64,000 nucleotides of DNA from Diospyros lotus (lineage: Eukaryota > Streptophyta > Magnoliopsida > Ericales > Ebenaceae). The notes under the pieces are model-generated. The model worked only from the letters and a program-made list of their open reading frames with translations, was not told where the DNA came from and searched no databases. The DNA is taken from positions 9,339,922-9,403,921 of the forward strand of contig NC_068350.1 in assembly GCF_014633365.1 (NCBI RefSeq), read 5' to 3'. The first letter of the stretch is position 1. Each line of letters opens with the position of its first letter. The translations under genes were made by a program, and so were the position numbers. This document shows, in pieces, positions 12,701-27,700 of this stretch.

Positions 12701-15700
12701 AGATAATTTCTTTTTCATCGAAACAGCTGAAACATTTATGTTCTTAGGAAACCAACACGAAACGATATTAGAAAAATAAAATTTCCAAGCATATAGAGAA
12801 ATGTAAGGAAACTTAACGAAACTTATTGAAACTCCTTCAATTGTTTCACTCGACAATGGTTAGGAAAATATAACAAAATTTATTTTGTTCTTTTGTTTAT
12901 GACATAAAAATTTATTTATTTCTTTTTTTTAGTAAAAAAAGATTCTAGAGAACAAATAAAAAGGGCACTGGGCATCCCCAGTGCATAAGGTTCCTCAGTA
13001 TGCAAGGATTAGGGAAAGGTCATTTTTGTATACAATCTTAACTTAGGTTTTTTTTTTTTTTGCAAAGAAGTTTTTTCCACAACTCAAAACCGACCTCCCA
13101 ATTAAAGTTGATACCAAAGTTCACCCTCCTACTAGAGAACAAACAGAAAGGTGTATTTCAAAAGAGAGTCAAAAGAGCTAAAGGGTATTGAAATTTGAAG
13201 ATTTTAGGGTAATTTGTGGCACTACTCTTTGAAATTTGATTTAATTTCTTGACCAATATGGGTCAACCGAGGACATGAGGAATCCATGAGAATGGAAACT
13301 GAATAGTAAAATGATCATTTGACCATCAGGATCAAAATATTAATTTTTACCAATAGGGGCAAGTTGGAAATTGTGGAAAATTGAAAGGATGACCTAAATC
13401 TGCTAAGGAACATGTAGCAATTGGGAAGCTGAAAATAATTCTGGAAACCCTAAAAGGTGTTTGATAGAATGCCCAAGTGAACATAAGCAATATGATGAGG
13501 GCGAGGCCAGTTTCAGGAGAGCAAATGAATGAATCTCTATCCCAGATTGTTATTGGAAATAGAGGAGGTGTTGGCAAGTAAGAGGCACTAATTAGATCCA
13601 TTTTGGTTTAGGTTTGACTGATCAAAATCAGGGACAAAGTAGGCTGGTTGAAAAGATTGCATATCTGGCTGAGACTGAAAAGCTGTTGAATTTCTGATGC
13701 AAAACCCAGAAGAAAGAACACGAGAATAAACTCAAAAACTCAAACCAATTCTCAAATTCAATAATTGAAGTATTCTTAACAATAAATCTCTAAGGGGTTT
13801 ATATAGACTAGAGATCCTAGCTAATTAGGAAACATATCAAAGATCAAATTGTATCCTAACTAGAATGGAAATATAATCTCCCTAAAACTACTTAGGAAAG
13901 AAATAATCAAAGAAGAAAATGGAATATACTAAAACAAATATATTACTTTCATTTTCGAGAATAAACTCGAAAACTCAAGCCATTTCTCAAATTCAATAAT
14001 CGAAGTTCACTTAACAATACATCTCTATGGGGTTTATATAGACTAGAGATCCTAGCTAATTAGGAAACATATCAAAGATCAAATCATATCCTAACTAGAA
14101 TGGAAATATAATCTTCCTAAAACTACTTAGGAAAGAAAAAATTAAAGAAGGAAATGAAATGTATTAAAACAAATATATTGTGTTTTATTTTCTATATTTT
14201 GCCCTGAATAATACAATAACATATCCAGCCTTTATTCCACTATGCGGGGTTAGTTACATGAATTATAGACTTTCATGTATTTTTGTCTTTTGTCATATCT
14301 TCATTTAGGCTCATACACTTCATATCAAACTTTAATGTTTCTTTCAAAGTCTTCTTGAGTCTGCCTCTACCTCTTTTTTTAACTAATTATTCCATTTCAT
14401 TAACTTTTCTCATAGCAGCGTCTCTTGGTCTCCTTCTCACATGATCAAATTATCTTAATTTAGTCTCTCTCATCTTCTCCTCGATTGGTACTACTCCTAC
14501 CTTATTACGAATAACCTCATTTCTAATTTTATATTTTCTTATACAGCCGCACATCCATCTTAGCATTCTCATCTCCGCTACGCTCGTCTTTTGCTCATAC
14601 TGGTATTTGACTGCCTAACATTCTGAGTCATATAACAAGACTGGTCTTATAACTGTCCTATAAAATTTTCCTTTCAGTTTTAATGGGATTTTACCATCAC
14701 ATAACACCCTCGATGCATTTCTCCATTTTAGCCAACCTGTCTTAATTCTATGCAGTGACATTCTTGTGAATTTCTCCATCTTTTTTAATCACTGATCCCA
14801 AATATCGAAAATGGTTTTTTCTTTGTAAGATTTGGTCTTCTAATTTTATTATAACATGCTCCACTCTTGCATTCTTACTAAATTTACATTCTATATATTC
14901 TGTTTTCTTTCTACTTAATTTAAATCCCTTAGATTCTAAATTGTTTCTCCACAACTCAAGCTTAGTGTTCACTCCCTCTTTTGTTTCATCCACCAACACT
15001 ATGTCATCTGCAAATAGCATACAGTATGGCACCTCTGTCTGAATGTGTTTAGTGAGTTCATCCATTACTAAAACAAATAAGTATGGACTTAGTGCATAAC
15101 CTTGGTGCAGTCCCATTGTAATTTTAAATGGTTCAGTATCCCCTCCGCATGTTCTAACCCTTGTCTCTGCACCGTGATATGTGTCCTTAAGGGCTTGTAT
15201 ATAGGCTATTCGGACTCCTTTCTTCTCTAAACCCCTCTATAATACTTCTCTAGGGACCCTATCATAGGCCTTTTCTAGATCTATAAACACCATATGCAGG
15301 TCCTTCTGCTAATCCCGATACATTTTCATTAGGCGCCTTAGTAGGTATATAGCTTCATTATTAACCTACCAAGCATGAAATCAAACTAATTTTCCGAGAC
15401 ATCTGTTTCTTTTCTGAGCCTCTGCTCTGTTACTCTCTCCCAAAGTTTCATGATATGGCTCATTAACTTAATTCCTCTTAAAATTTTCACAGTTTTAAAC
15501 ATCTCATTTGTTCTTGTATATAGGAACCAAAGTATTCTTCCTCCATTCATCTGGCATCTTTTTTTATTTAAGGATCGCGTTAAATAAAACTTCTCATGAA
15601 ACTTGTATATAGGAACCAAAGTATTTAAGGATCGCGTCAATTATCATGAAACTTCGCCATATGAAGATGGTATTGAAACTTCATTTCATCATTACTCCGC

Positions 15701-18700
15701 CAAGGGATGTTATCCACTGCCGGTCCCAAGCCCAGATAAAGGAGGAGGGTTGAGTTAGGTAGCCGACAACCAGCGTAAAACCTAGTCAGATCCAAATATG
15801 AATTCTAGACAAACTATTTGTTGGGGCGTAACCTACATAGAAGTCTAGAATTCATGTAGCCGACCCCACATAGTGGGATAAAGGCTGGATATGTTGTTGT
15901 TATTGTGTTGTTGATCGCGTTAAATAATTTTGTTAGCTAAGAGATGCCCTCTTCTCCCATGCATTTTCATGCTTCTATTGGTATATTATCCGGTCCCACC
16001 GCCTTATTATTTTTCATCGTTTTTAATGTTTGCCGTATTTCATTTGAACTTATGCGTCGATAAAATGTATAGCTCGCGTTCCCTTCGGAGTTACTAAAAT
16101 GTCCCAATCTAACTCTTGTGTCCTCACCATCATTGAATAATTTTCTGAAATACTCCTTCGATCTCTCCTTAATCGCTCCCTCATTCACTAATACATTTTG
16201 GTTTTCATCTTTTATGTATTTCACTTGGTTTAGATCCCTTATTTTCCTTTTTCTTGCTTTAGCTAATTTATATATATATCCCTTTCTCCATCTTTTGTAT
16301 CAAATCGTTTATATAGATTCTTATATGCTTTTAACCTTGCTTCACTAACAACTCTTTCTGCTGCCTTTTTTGCTTCTTTATAATTTTTAAGATTTTCTTC
16401 ATTGTTGCACTTATAGGGAAAAGAAAAAAAAAAAAGAAAAGAAAACTAAAACTGTTACTAGTGTCAAATACATTGTTGTTAGGATGCGTATATCTATTGT
16501 TATTGCTTGTAGTGCAAGGAGTAAGGCTGGCTCCACTTCTCATCCACCTGTGTGCCAGGGTGCCACATAGGGAAACATGACAGGGCCATGACAAGTGGTA
16601 TCAGAGTTGTGCCATTGCACATTGCCATAGCCTATCCAATGGCACGCACTAGGTGATCTTGGAGTCAAGCATTAACAAAGAGGTTGGTGTGTATTGCTAG
16701 TGAACGCATAGGAGCAGGAGGGATGTGCTGGAAGCATTATGCACCAAGCACTCTACAAAGGTGGAGCAAGTAGGGGTCGCCCAACACAGCCTAGTTGGGG
16801 AGCTCCACAGAGGTGAGAGTCGACTGGAATCCACAAGGGCGTTGCGAGTTTCAGTTGGGGAGCAAGTCACGGCCTGACACTCCCCAGTGCAAGAAGCAGT
16901 CATGCACTGGGGGTGGTCTCCATATTCCTATTGGGTTACTAGGAATATGCATAGCTGTCAAGATGCTTATATATATTGCTACTGCTTGTCACCCAAGAAG
17001 TAAGGTTGGCTCCACCTAGGGGAAGGGGCACTGCAGGGGAACAAGCCAGGTGTAAGGGACACAGCCAGCCTGTAACGCCTCTTTGCTGACCAATGCTCCT
17101 CCAGCCTTTCCTTTTTTGAAATCAATCTAATTCAGTCACTTTGCACTATGATACCTACAAATTGTCTTCTTTTACAACCCAATCTCTAAAGCTTTCTTTC
17201 CTTATGAATCCAACTGTAGCAAATTCATCACAAGTTTCCTAGAACTGTCCTCATGTCCAAGAATATTATACAAACAAGTATAAATTGTCCTAACCAATAG
17301 AAGATACTGACAAAATACCAACAATCAGCAAAACTTAAAAGCAGTCAGGGACTATGATGGATCAACAGCAAAAGTTAAATCCAGTAGAGATTTGGAAATA
17401 TGCTCTTCCAACAGAAGATAAAATCTAATGAGATTAACTGTAGCAGCTCTATTTTACCTTCTACACCTTTAGTCAACCAGACATAATGGAACACACAGTT
17501 CTATTAAAAAATTGCTCAGTCCTTTAAATACAAATTCAAAATGTTTCCACATATAAACCTATGGCTTAAAAACTTTATTATGCATAAAGAATAGTTAAGG
17601 TAGATAATCGAGCACAGAAGATATAAAATCAATGCAATACCTGTAATCGCCCATCTTCTCCAGCACAAGATATAAAAATGTTACCCAGACATTCCAACAG
17701 CAAAACCAGGAGATTCTTTTCCTTCACCAGACGTGGAGTTAGGGTAGGCACGGTGAAAATTTGAACAGAGAATGTGGATAGCAATGGGTACTTTCTATAA
17801 GCATTCTTATTTAACTCTTTTATGGCTTCACTGACAACAGTTGGATAATAATTTATAAAGACCTTTGCAAACTCATATTTGAATAAAGGTTCTCCCAACA
17901 ATTTCAGAAGTAACTCATGGAGCTTCTTCACAATATCATCACTCAAAAACCTCTCGGCCCTCACCAGAATATCCAGTAAACCAAATGAAGAAAGCATCCT
18001 CCCAGAAATAAAACTCAGCAAACTTTCACTATACTTGCAAAACACCAAAAGCATCTCCAAAACAACAGATGTCAGCTCATCTGCAACCTTTCTGAATTCT
18101 TCATCATGGCCATCTATTCTAGAACTTTCTTGAGATATAGGTTCTGCAGCCATGAGCTTATTTTTCCAAAAAATGAAAATCAAATCAAGAACAGGCCGAA
18201 TAGAGTTGGCAAACACCTCTGGAAGGGGCTGTATTTGTTCTGCACCTTTATGCTTTGAACAAAAACCATCACGTTTCCAAGCAGTCACATCTCCGCAGTC
18301 ACAGCAACCACCACCAGTATAAATGATAGAATAATCATGATCCTTGTGATTCCCATTTTGGAAACAAGGAACACATATAGCACAGGTCGGATCATGCTCA
18401 CAAGTTCTGCAGCGGTATGCTATATCGTTGTCGCCCCAAACAGCCCCACAGACACCACGATGGCCAACACTCATTTTGGCTAGATTCTTCAAAGCAGCAA
18501 CTGGTTCACCCTCAAACATCAACCACTGCAACCAAACCATGCTCTCATGGAAGTGATCTGCAAGCCTTGGATCAGCAGCCAACACTACCTCATTGTCATT
18601 AGGTAAGATAGCAGAAACTAAATCAGGAATTCGGAACTTGTTATCCTTAAGAAAATCAACTAGACCTGGCTGAAGCTTCTCAAGATTCTCAGCAGGAAGA

Positions 18701-21700
18701 CCTTGTAGAGTAAGTCTCTGCTAAGAATTACGAAACAAAATAAGAATGTCCCTTACTACTTCCTATGCATGCTCCAAATTTTCATGGGACATTTAACACA
18801 TTCTGATTAAGAGAATTACCAGCAAGATCAAAGGAGAAAACAACTTAACCAAAAAAATATATATATTATATTTATCCCCAAAAAATGGTTCAAAAGGACA
18901 ATTATGAGTACAATTAATGCAAGAAAATACATAACAAGAAATGCAGAAATAAAAATTAGTAATTACATGCATTACATTTAATAATAGACAGAAATAAAAT
19001 TACTGAGCACAACATGCCCATTGCTCTTTCAGAGTAGCTAATAGTATGTATTATGCACCTTTTCCATCTCTTTACATATGGGAACAACGTGTGTAGGGTT
19101 GTGCCCTGTTAATAAGAAGTTCCATCGTCCTAGACTCCCTTTATTTTTATTTTTAATTTTGGTTCAAAGGGGGCCTTGGGAAACTTCTTTTAGTTTCAAT
19201 TGATGTAAATCAAAATCAAAGATATTTTTAACTACTTCACTTTATCTATCTACATTAACTCGGAAACTATCCATATCAAAAAGGAAGTGAATGATCAGAA
19301 ACAATATATCAAAGCTCAATAGACATAAGTAAAAATTCCCAAAAAATGAATTATATTTCTGTAGACAATCAAGACAACAACCAAACACTATGACCAAAAA
19401 AAGGAAAGAAAACATTGGCAATTTGGCATCAGGAAGCTTGTCCTTTACAACAAAACTAGGAAAACAATAATGGAGATTTACGTCCAAGCATAAAAGCCTA
19501 TAGAGAAGGGTACCAGCCACTAAATATGGCAGCTCCTTGCAGGGAAGACACCGCCATAAAACTAAGACTATTACAGTTGTTTGGAAGGGCTCAAAAAGTG
19601 GTGAGATTTGTTCCTAAAAGAATAATGCCTTTAATATTGGGGATTGGACTATAGTAAAGTTTTGACTTGTAGCTGGTCCAGCCATAACCGTTACGTAAAG
19701 TGTTTAGTTATGCAGTGATAGAAATGCTTCTGTAAAGGATTATCTTTCTTCTGGGCTGGAGAGGCTTGTTTCATCACCTTTCTTTAGCAAAACCTCCAAG
19801 ATTTAGAACTTGTCTCTACGTCAACTGGTTTACAGATTAATAAACAACCAATCCATCTTTAGGTAGAGGAAAGGATAGCTGGGTATAATTGCCCATCAAA
19901 AAGATGCTCTTTCTACTCAGTCCTCCTACGAAGCTCTCAAATCAGGAAGGAAGGGTATCAAGCTTTCCTTGGATATCCATTTGAAAAGTGAAAGTGCCTC
20001 TTAAAGTGGCTTACGGTTAGATAGATTCATAAGTTCTATAATCATCAATGGAAATCTGAGGAAGAGAGGAAAATTAATAGCTAATTGGCACTTCTGTACA
20101 AAAACGACAAGAAGACACAGGACCATCTGTAATTATATCGACCAGTAGCAAGGCCATTATGGATGATTGTTCTTACTCTTTTTGGCAATTCTTCAGTGAT
20201 GCCGAAGTCTGTTTTGGAATTATTTTTTTCCTTGGACAACCAGTTGTCTGAAGAGTAGCTTGAAGTTGTGAAACATCACACCTTTTATGAGATATGTTCC
20301 ATACAAAAAGAAAGGACTAATCGGGCCTTTGAAGGTGTAGAAATCTCTCTACAGTTTTGAAGGGAACACTGTTTCTCCTTTTTGCAGTCCAAAGAGGATC
20401 AAAATACAAAGATGGTCAAAAGGTTCAGCCACGTCTAACACTAAAAACCAAAATGAATCTGAAACAACTATTCAAAGGCTGGAAGCATAAACATACACAA
20501 TCATAAAAACAGTAAATAAAGAACACATTAAGATTTTACTGTGGTTCACCCTCAAAAATAGGGCTACATCCATGTTGAGCTCCGGCGAGAAGAGCTCACT
20601 ACATTAGTCGGAAAAAATGTTTACACCCCCACAGTACAAACTTTCACCCTCACTATACACTCATTGGTTCTCTAACAAAAATGCCCAAAGATTACATACA
20701 AATTGGAAGGCATCCCTATGAACCAGAGGAAATGAAGAACATGTACAGAAAAACAACGAGAAAGAAAACCTTAAAAAACCCGACTGCCTTTTCTTGCTTT
20801 TCGTTGCACAAATATCAAGAAATAGAGGGATATAAATAGGTAGAGGATGAAGCAAAGCAATGGTATAGATAGGCACCGGGAATCAAATCAACGGCTTTAA
20901 TAGCAGCAGGCTAAACGACAAAATGCTACGACATAATCAAACGAGCCATGAAACAACGAGGGAGGTTGCCGTTTTGGGCCATCCAAGCACACGGGCTCCA
21001 AAACGACAGCGTTTTGGAGCAGCCAGTGTGTGGTTGCCACTTGGCCTTCCATCCCTTATAAAAATGACAACGTTTAAGGAGTTGATGTTTCACTATACTC
21101 AACAATCTCTACCTTGAAGCTTCAACACCTCGAGGTCACACTCTCCCACATTGTGCAACATGCTTCAATCCTCACCATCATCACTCTGGTTGGTCTACCC
21201 TTCAACCAACTTCGACATGCAACAAGTCCAAACAATGTCTAAACTTGGCTGTCGTCACTATTTTTGTTCCCATGTTGATTGGATTGTCTTCAGTGGGCAC
21301 TTTCTAAATCCTCACAGCATCATTAGCCACCTGATCTCTTACAAAATGGTATCTCACATCCACATGCTTGGTTCTTTCATGATACTCTAGGTTTCTGCAA
21401 AAATGGATAGCACTTTGGCTATCTGAAAACATCACAAGTTTACTTTGTAGAAGATGGATCTCCTTCAGAAGGCCTTAAAGCCATATAGCCTCTTTGAATG
21501 CATCTATCACTGCCACATATTCTGCTTCAGTGGAAAACAGTGCAACCAGAGACTGCAACTGTGATTTCCAACTGATGCAGTTACCCCCTAAAGTGAAGAA
21601 GAAAGCAGTGGTAGATTTTCTAAAGTCTCAATCCCCTGCAAAATCAGAGTCTACAAACCCCACGAGATCAAGTGTATCACATCTTTTCTTATAACTCAAA

Positions 21701-24700
21701 CCAACATTTATAGAACCACCAATATCCCTCAACAAATATTTCAAAGCATACCAATGAGGTTTCCCAGGATTAGATATAAATCTATTAAGTAATGAAATTG
21801 AATATGCAAGGTCTAGCCTGGTACTAATCATTGAGTACATGACAGTTCCAATCACATTTGCATATGGAATGTTTCCCATCTTAATAAACTCAGAATCAAA
21901 TGAAGGACACTAAGACTTTGATAAAATAAAATGTTTAGCCAAAGAAAAACTTACAGGCTTACATTCAGACATGCCAAATTTATACACTACTTTCAATAAA
22001 TAGTCATGCTAATGTATCTTTAAACTAAATCTACTTCTATCTCTCTCAATCACTATTCCCCAAATTTGCTTAGCAGGTCCTAAGTCTTTCATGTCAAAGT
22101 TTGTATTTAACAAATATTTCAATTAACAAATTTTAGACTTGGACTTACTAATTAGTAAAATATCATCTACATATAATAGCAAGTAAACAAGAATATCAGA
22201 GAGTATGAAGTAAAAGCAATTGTCATATTTACTTCTAACAAAACCAATCCCTATAGCAAAATTATCAAATTTTTTATACCATTGTCTAGGGGATTGTTTT
22301 AGTCCATACAAAGATTTTTTAAGCAGGCAAACATGTTCAGAGTGAAGAGAATTAATATACCCAGCAGGTTGCATCATATATATTTGCTCATCAAGGTTGT
22401 AATGAAATTCTAGGGCACAAAAGAAATGAGAACACGAGAGAAAGCAAAAAAAGTCTCTTGGTAACTTTACTGATCCAGAGAATCAAAAACATATCAAACA
22501 AACAAGAGGTGTGGTTATTTATACATATAACGCAACACTTTTACTAACAATTAGCGCCTAACTATCAATAACAATAAGAGAAACACAATAGAAACAAACT
22601 AAGCACAACAAGTATAGCAATATAAAACACTTATAATTCCACAAAGGTCACCAGGTAGAAAAACAGTTTTGACATTGTTGAAATATGGTGAAGCTTCATC
22701 TTCCAGAACGATGTCGTTCTGATAAGGGAGGAGGGTCACCTGGCAACCACGTACAAGATGCTCAAAACGATGGTGTTTTGGAGCCCTTGAGTTTGGAGGG
22801 CCAAACGACAACCCCCCTCGTCGTTTTACGGCTCAATGATGTCTCCCGTACTACCTTGTCGGTTAGCCTGCTGCTCTTTTAGCCGTCGATCCCATTTCCA
22901 AATTAAATCCCCACCACTACTTTTGCCTATTTATTCCCACCGATTCCTCGAGATTTGTGCAAGGAAAGAAAAAGCGAAGCAAGAGGTTCAATTGGGTCAT
23001 TTTTTATCTTCTAGGGTTTTTCTCTCGTTTGTACATGTTCTTCATTCTTGTTTCTAGTTTCATAGGCTGCCTTCTAATTTGTATGTAATCTTTGGGCAAG
23101 TTTTGTTAGGAAGCCAATGAGTGTATAGTGAGGATTATTGTTTGTACAGAGAGGGTGTAATTCCTATTTTCCGACTAGTACAATGAGTTCTTCTCATTGG
23201 AGTTTAACGTGGACGTAGCCACCCACGATAAATCTTGATGTGTTTGTTTTCTTTCATTTCTGCTTCTATTTTATGTTTATGTTCATATGCGCTTCCATTC
23301 TTTCCAAATAGTCGTTTCAGATTCGATAAGGGTTCTATATGTTAGAGGTGGCCGAGTTTTGTGCTTGACCCAACAGTGGTATTAGAGCCATTTTTCTGGT
23401 ATTCACGTTTAGGGTTATATATTTAATCGAAGTCTATGTTGTTCAAATCTAAAGGTTTTTGTGTTGCTCGAGTCAATCTGATACTCTAGGGTTTGCTGAG
23501 AGTCTTTGTCAGTTGGGTGTTTTACTGTGTGAGTCGCTGTCAATGTTTAGGGTTTTAGGATACTTGCGTGCAAGGCAAAGATGACATCAACCTGATTTGA
23601 AATCGAAACATTAAATGATTTTGGAAGTTGATGGGAAAAGCGATTTTGGAAAAGTCTGCTCTCTGTCAACACCCAACTGATTTTGGAAAAGTTGATGGGA
23701 AAAGTCTTTGTCAACCTGATGGGAAAAGCAATTTTGGAAGTTGGAAAAAGAAGATGAGAGTTCTACTCTCTCATCACAAAGTGCTTATTGCACTAGAGCC
23801 CGATGATAAGAAATAGACAGCAGATCAGTGAGCAAGAACTGATGAGGTAAGAGAAGAAGCCTACAACCTCATATTTCTTCACCTTGGTGACAGTGTCATT
23901 CGCAAGGTTGATGGTATGAATACTCCTATTGATCTCTGGAATAAACTTGATTCCTTGTATTCAATTCTGACTACTCCTAATTTGGTTTATCTTAAGGTAT
24001 GTTATTTAATTTTAAAATGAATGCATCTAAGTCTATGGATGAAAATATTGATGAGTTCACTAGACTTACTTTATTATTAAGAGATACTGACCAAGCTTTA
24101 GGTGATACCAGTGAGGCTACGATTTTGTTAAATTCTTTGCCTGTTGATTACAATATTGTTAAGCATGCTTTACAATATACTGGAATCGTGCCTAGTTTAG
24201 AGCTTGTTATTTCTGGAATTAAGGCCAGATAGTTGGAATTAAATACCTCTAATAAACCTGGTAACAATCTATTTGTTAAAGAAAAATTTCACAAAAGGAA
24301 TTATGCTAGTAATGGTGATCAATTTGGGGGTTCTGGATCCAAGGGTAAAAATAAAGAAAAAAAGGGTAAACAAAAGCAAACTAAGTGAAAATGTTATTAT
24401 TGTGGTAAGGAGGTTCACATAAAGAAATATTGAAATGATTTTATAAAGAAACAGAAACAAGGGGGGAATGTGACTGTAGCTGCCAGTAGTTCTAATACCT
24501 TAGCTAAAGTGCTTACTGTTTCTAGCTCCTCGATCACTAATAAATAGATAATGGACTCTGGGTGTTCATTTCACATGTGTCCAAACATTAAATGGTTTCA
24601 AAATTTTAGTAATAAGGAAACAAGTACAGTGTACATGGGAAATAACAATTCTTGTAGTGTGCAAGGCATAGGTGACATATCTTTGAAAACGCATGATAAT

Positions 24701-27700
24701 AAAGTTAGAATGCTTACTAATGTAAGATATGTGCCTAGATTAAAAAGAAACTTAATATCTCTTGGTACCATAGATGAATTAGGTTTTTCTTATAAAGCTG
24801 AAAACGGTTTTATGCATGTCCTTAAAAATAATGACCTGATTCTTACTGGTAATAAGAAGCATGGTTTATATGTCTTAAATGGTTGTTGTCAATTCTCTGT
24901 TAATATTTCTTCTACATGCATGGTTAAATCTGATAAGACAGATCTCTGGCACTTGAGACTTGGTCATATGAGCCAGAAATGACTACAAGAACCAAGGTTA
25001 CCTTGCTCCAATGTCTGCAGATCCCCTGGACTTCTGTGAACCTTGTACTCTAGGCAAGTAACACAAGTTGAGCTTCCACAAAGAAACTCACCTGGCGAAG
25101 GCATGCCTGGAATACTTATATGAAGATTTGTGGGGTCCCTCACAAATGCCCACTCTTGATGGTAGCATGTATTTCTTATCCATTGTTGATGATTTTACAA
25201 GAAAAGTTAGGGTGTTTCTACTTAAGACTAAGGATTAGACTTTAGAGAAATTTAAAACATAGAAAGCCTTAGTAGAAAACCAAACTAACAAGAAGATTAA
25301 AATCTTAAGAACTGACAATGGGTTAGAGTTTTGCAGTAGGGAGTTTGATGAATTTTGTAACTGACATGGTATACTTAAGCATAAAACAATAAGGAACACA
25401 CCCCAACAAAATAGGGTGGCTGAAATAATGAACAAAATATTATTAGAGAAGGTCAGGTGCCTTCTGTTCACAGTTGGTATGCCTAAATCTTTTTGGGGGG
25501 AAGCCCTCTCTACTGTTGCTCACCTAGTTAACCGGAGCCGCCCTTCTACTGTTTTAAACCTTAGGTGTCCTGAAGAGAAGTGGAGAGGTAGGAAAATGAA
25601 CCTAAATTATCTCAAAGAATTTGGGTGTGAAGCCTATGCTCATCAATCTGTTGGAAAATTAGACCCAAGGTCCATAAAATGTGTGTTTGTGAGTTATCAA
25701 GATGGGACTAAAGGCTATAGGTTGTGGGATAGAAATTCAGGTGGAGTGAAAATAATTATAAGCAGGGATGTCATATTCAATGAAACTATTTTCCCATGCA
25801 AACTTGCAAACATGAAAGTAGACCTCAAACCTAGTACCCCAGATGACTTTGTTATAACAGATGGTAGGCAAATTAAGGTGGAGCAACTCGTAAGAGTTGA
25901 TGACCTGTCAGTTGTTCCTGACTCTCAAGTTCTTAACCTAGAAGTTGATCCAACCTCTGACCACAAAAGCGATCATGAGAAGTAAACTGATGTCCCTGAG
26001 GTTGAGGTAGAGCATCATGACTCTCCTCGGCAAGACTTAAGGGACTATCAGTTGGCTCAGGACAGAAGCAGGAGGACTATAAGACCTCCTGCTAGATATG
26101 TTTATTCAAACTTAGTTTATTGTGCCTTAGTTGTAGGTATGGAGATGAGGAACAGTAAGTCATCCTGCTATGAGAAGGTTGTTAGCTCTCATGACTGCAC
26201 TAAATGGAACCAAGCAATGGATGAAGAGATGGCTTCTTTGATGGCCAATAATACATGAAAATTGGTCCCAAGGCTTGAAAAATAGAAGCTGGTAAGATGT
26301 AAGTGGTTGTACAAGCTCAAAGAAGGTATGTCTCTCTCTAACCCTATAAGATACAAACCTAGATTACTGGTTAAGGGTTTTACTCAAAAGAAAGGTATAG
26401 ATTATACTAAAAAAATTTCACCTGTTGTCAAGTTTAAAACAATTTGTACGATACTTGCTATAGTTGTGCATTTTGACTTAGAATTAGAACAGTTAAATGT
26501 CAAAACTGCTTTCTTACATGGTGATCTATATGAGCTTATATATATGGACCAACCAGCTGTTAATATTGATAATCTTCATCCTAAATATGTATATTTACTT
26601 ATAAAATCTTTGTATGGATTAAAATAATCCACAAGGCAATGGTATAAAAAATTTGATAATTTTGCAACTGGGATTGGTTTTGTTAGAAGTAAATATGATA
26701 ACTATTTTTACTTCATACTCTCTGATATTCCTGTTTATTTGCTTTTGTATGTAAATGACATTTTATTGATTAGTAAGTCTTGAGTCTAAAATATGTGAAT
26801 TAAAATTATTGTTAAATACCAATTTTGACATAAAAGACTTAGGACTTGCTAGAAAAGTTTTGGGAATGGTCATTGAGAGAGATAGGAGTAAGTCTTGTCT
26901 AAAGATACATCAGCACTATTATTTGTTGAAAACGGTACAAAAATTCGGCATGTCAGATTGTAAATCTGTGAATGTTCCCTTAGCTAATCATTTTATCATG
27001 TCTAAGTTACAGTATCCTACATCTGATTCAGAAATGCTTAAGATGGAAAACATCCCTTATGCTAATGTAATTGGGACTATCATGTACTCAATGATTAGTA
27101 CTAAGCCTGATCTTGCATTTTCAATTTCTTTACTTAGTATATTTATGTCTAATCTTGGGAAAACTCATTGAGATGCTTTAAAATATTTGTTAAGATATAT
27201 TAATAGTTCCATTAATGTTGATTTGAATTATAAGAAAAGATGTGATGCACTTGATCTTGTGGGTTTTGTAGACTCTGATTTTGCGTGGATAGAGATTCAA
27301 GAACATCCACTACTGCCTTCTTTTTTACCTTAGGAAGTAATTGCATTAGTTAGAAATCATAGTTGCAGCCTCTGGTTGCATTGTCTTCCACTAAGGCAGA
27401 ACATGTGACAGTAACAGATGCTTTTAAAGAAGCCATTTGGCTTCAAGGTCTCTTAAAGGAAATTCATCTATTACAAGGTAGAGTTATGGTGTTTTCAGAT
27501 AGCCAAAGTGCTATCCACCTGTGCAAGAATCCAATGTATCATGAAAGAACCAAGCATGTGGATGTTAGATACCACCATGTGAGAGATCAAGTGGCAAATG
27601 GTATTGTGAAGATTCAGAAAGTGCCTATCGAAGACAATCCAGTTGATATGGGAACAAAGGTAGTGACTGCAGCTAAGTTCAAACATTGTTTGGACTTGCT

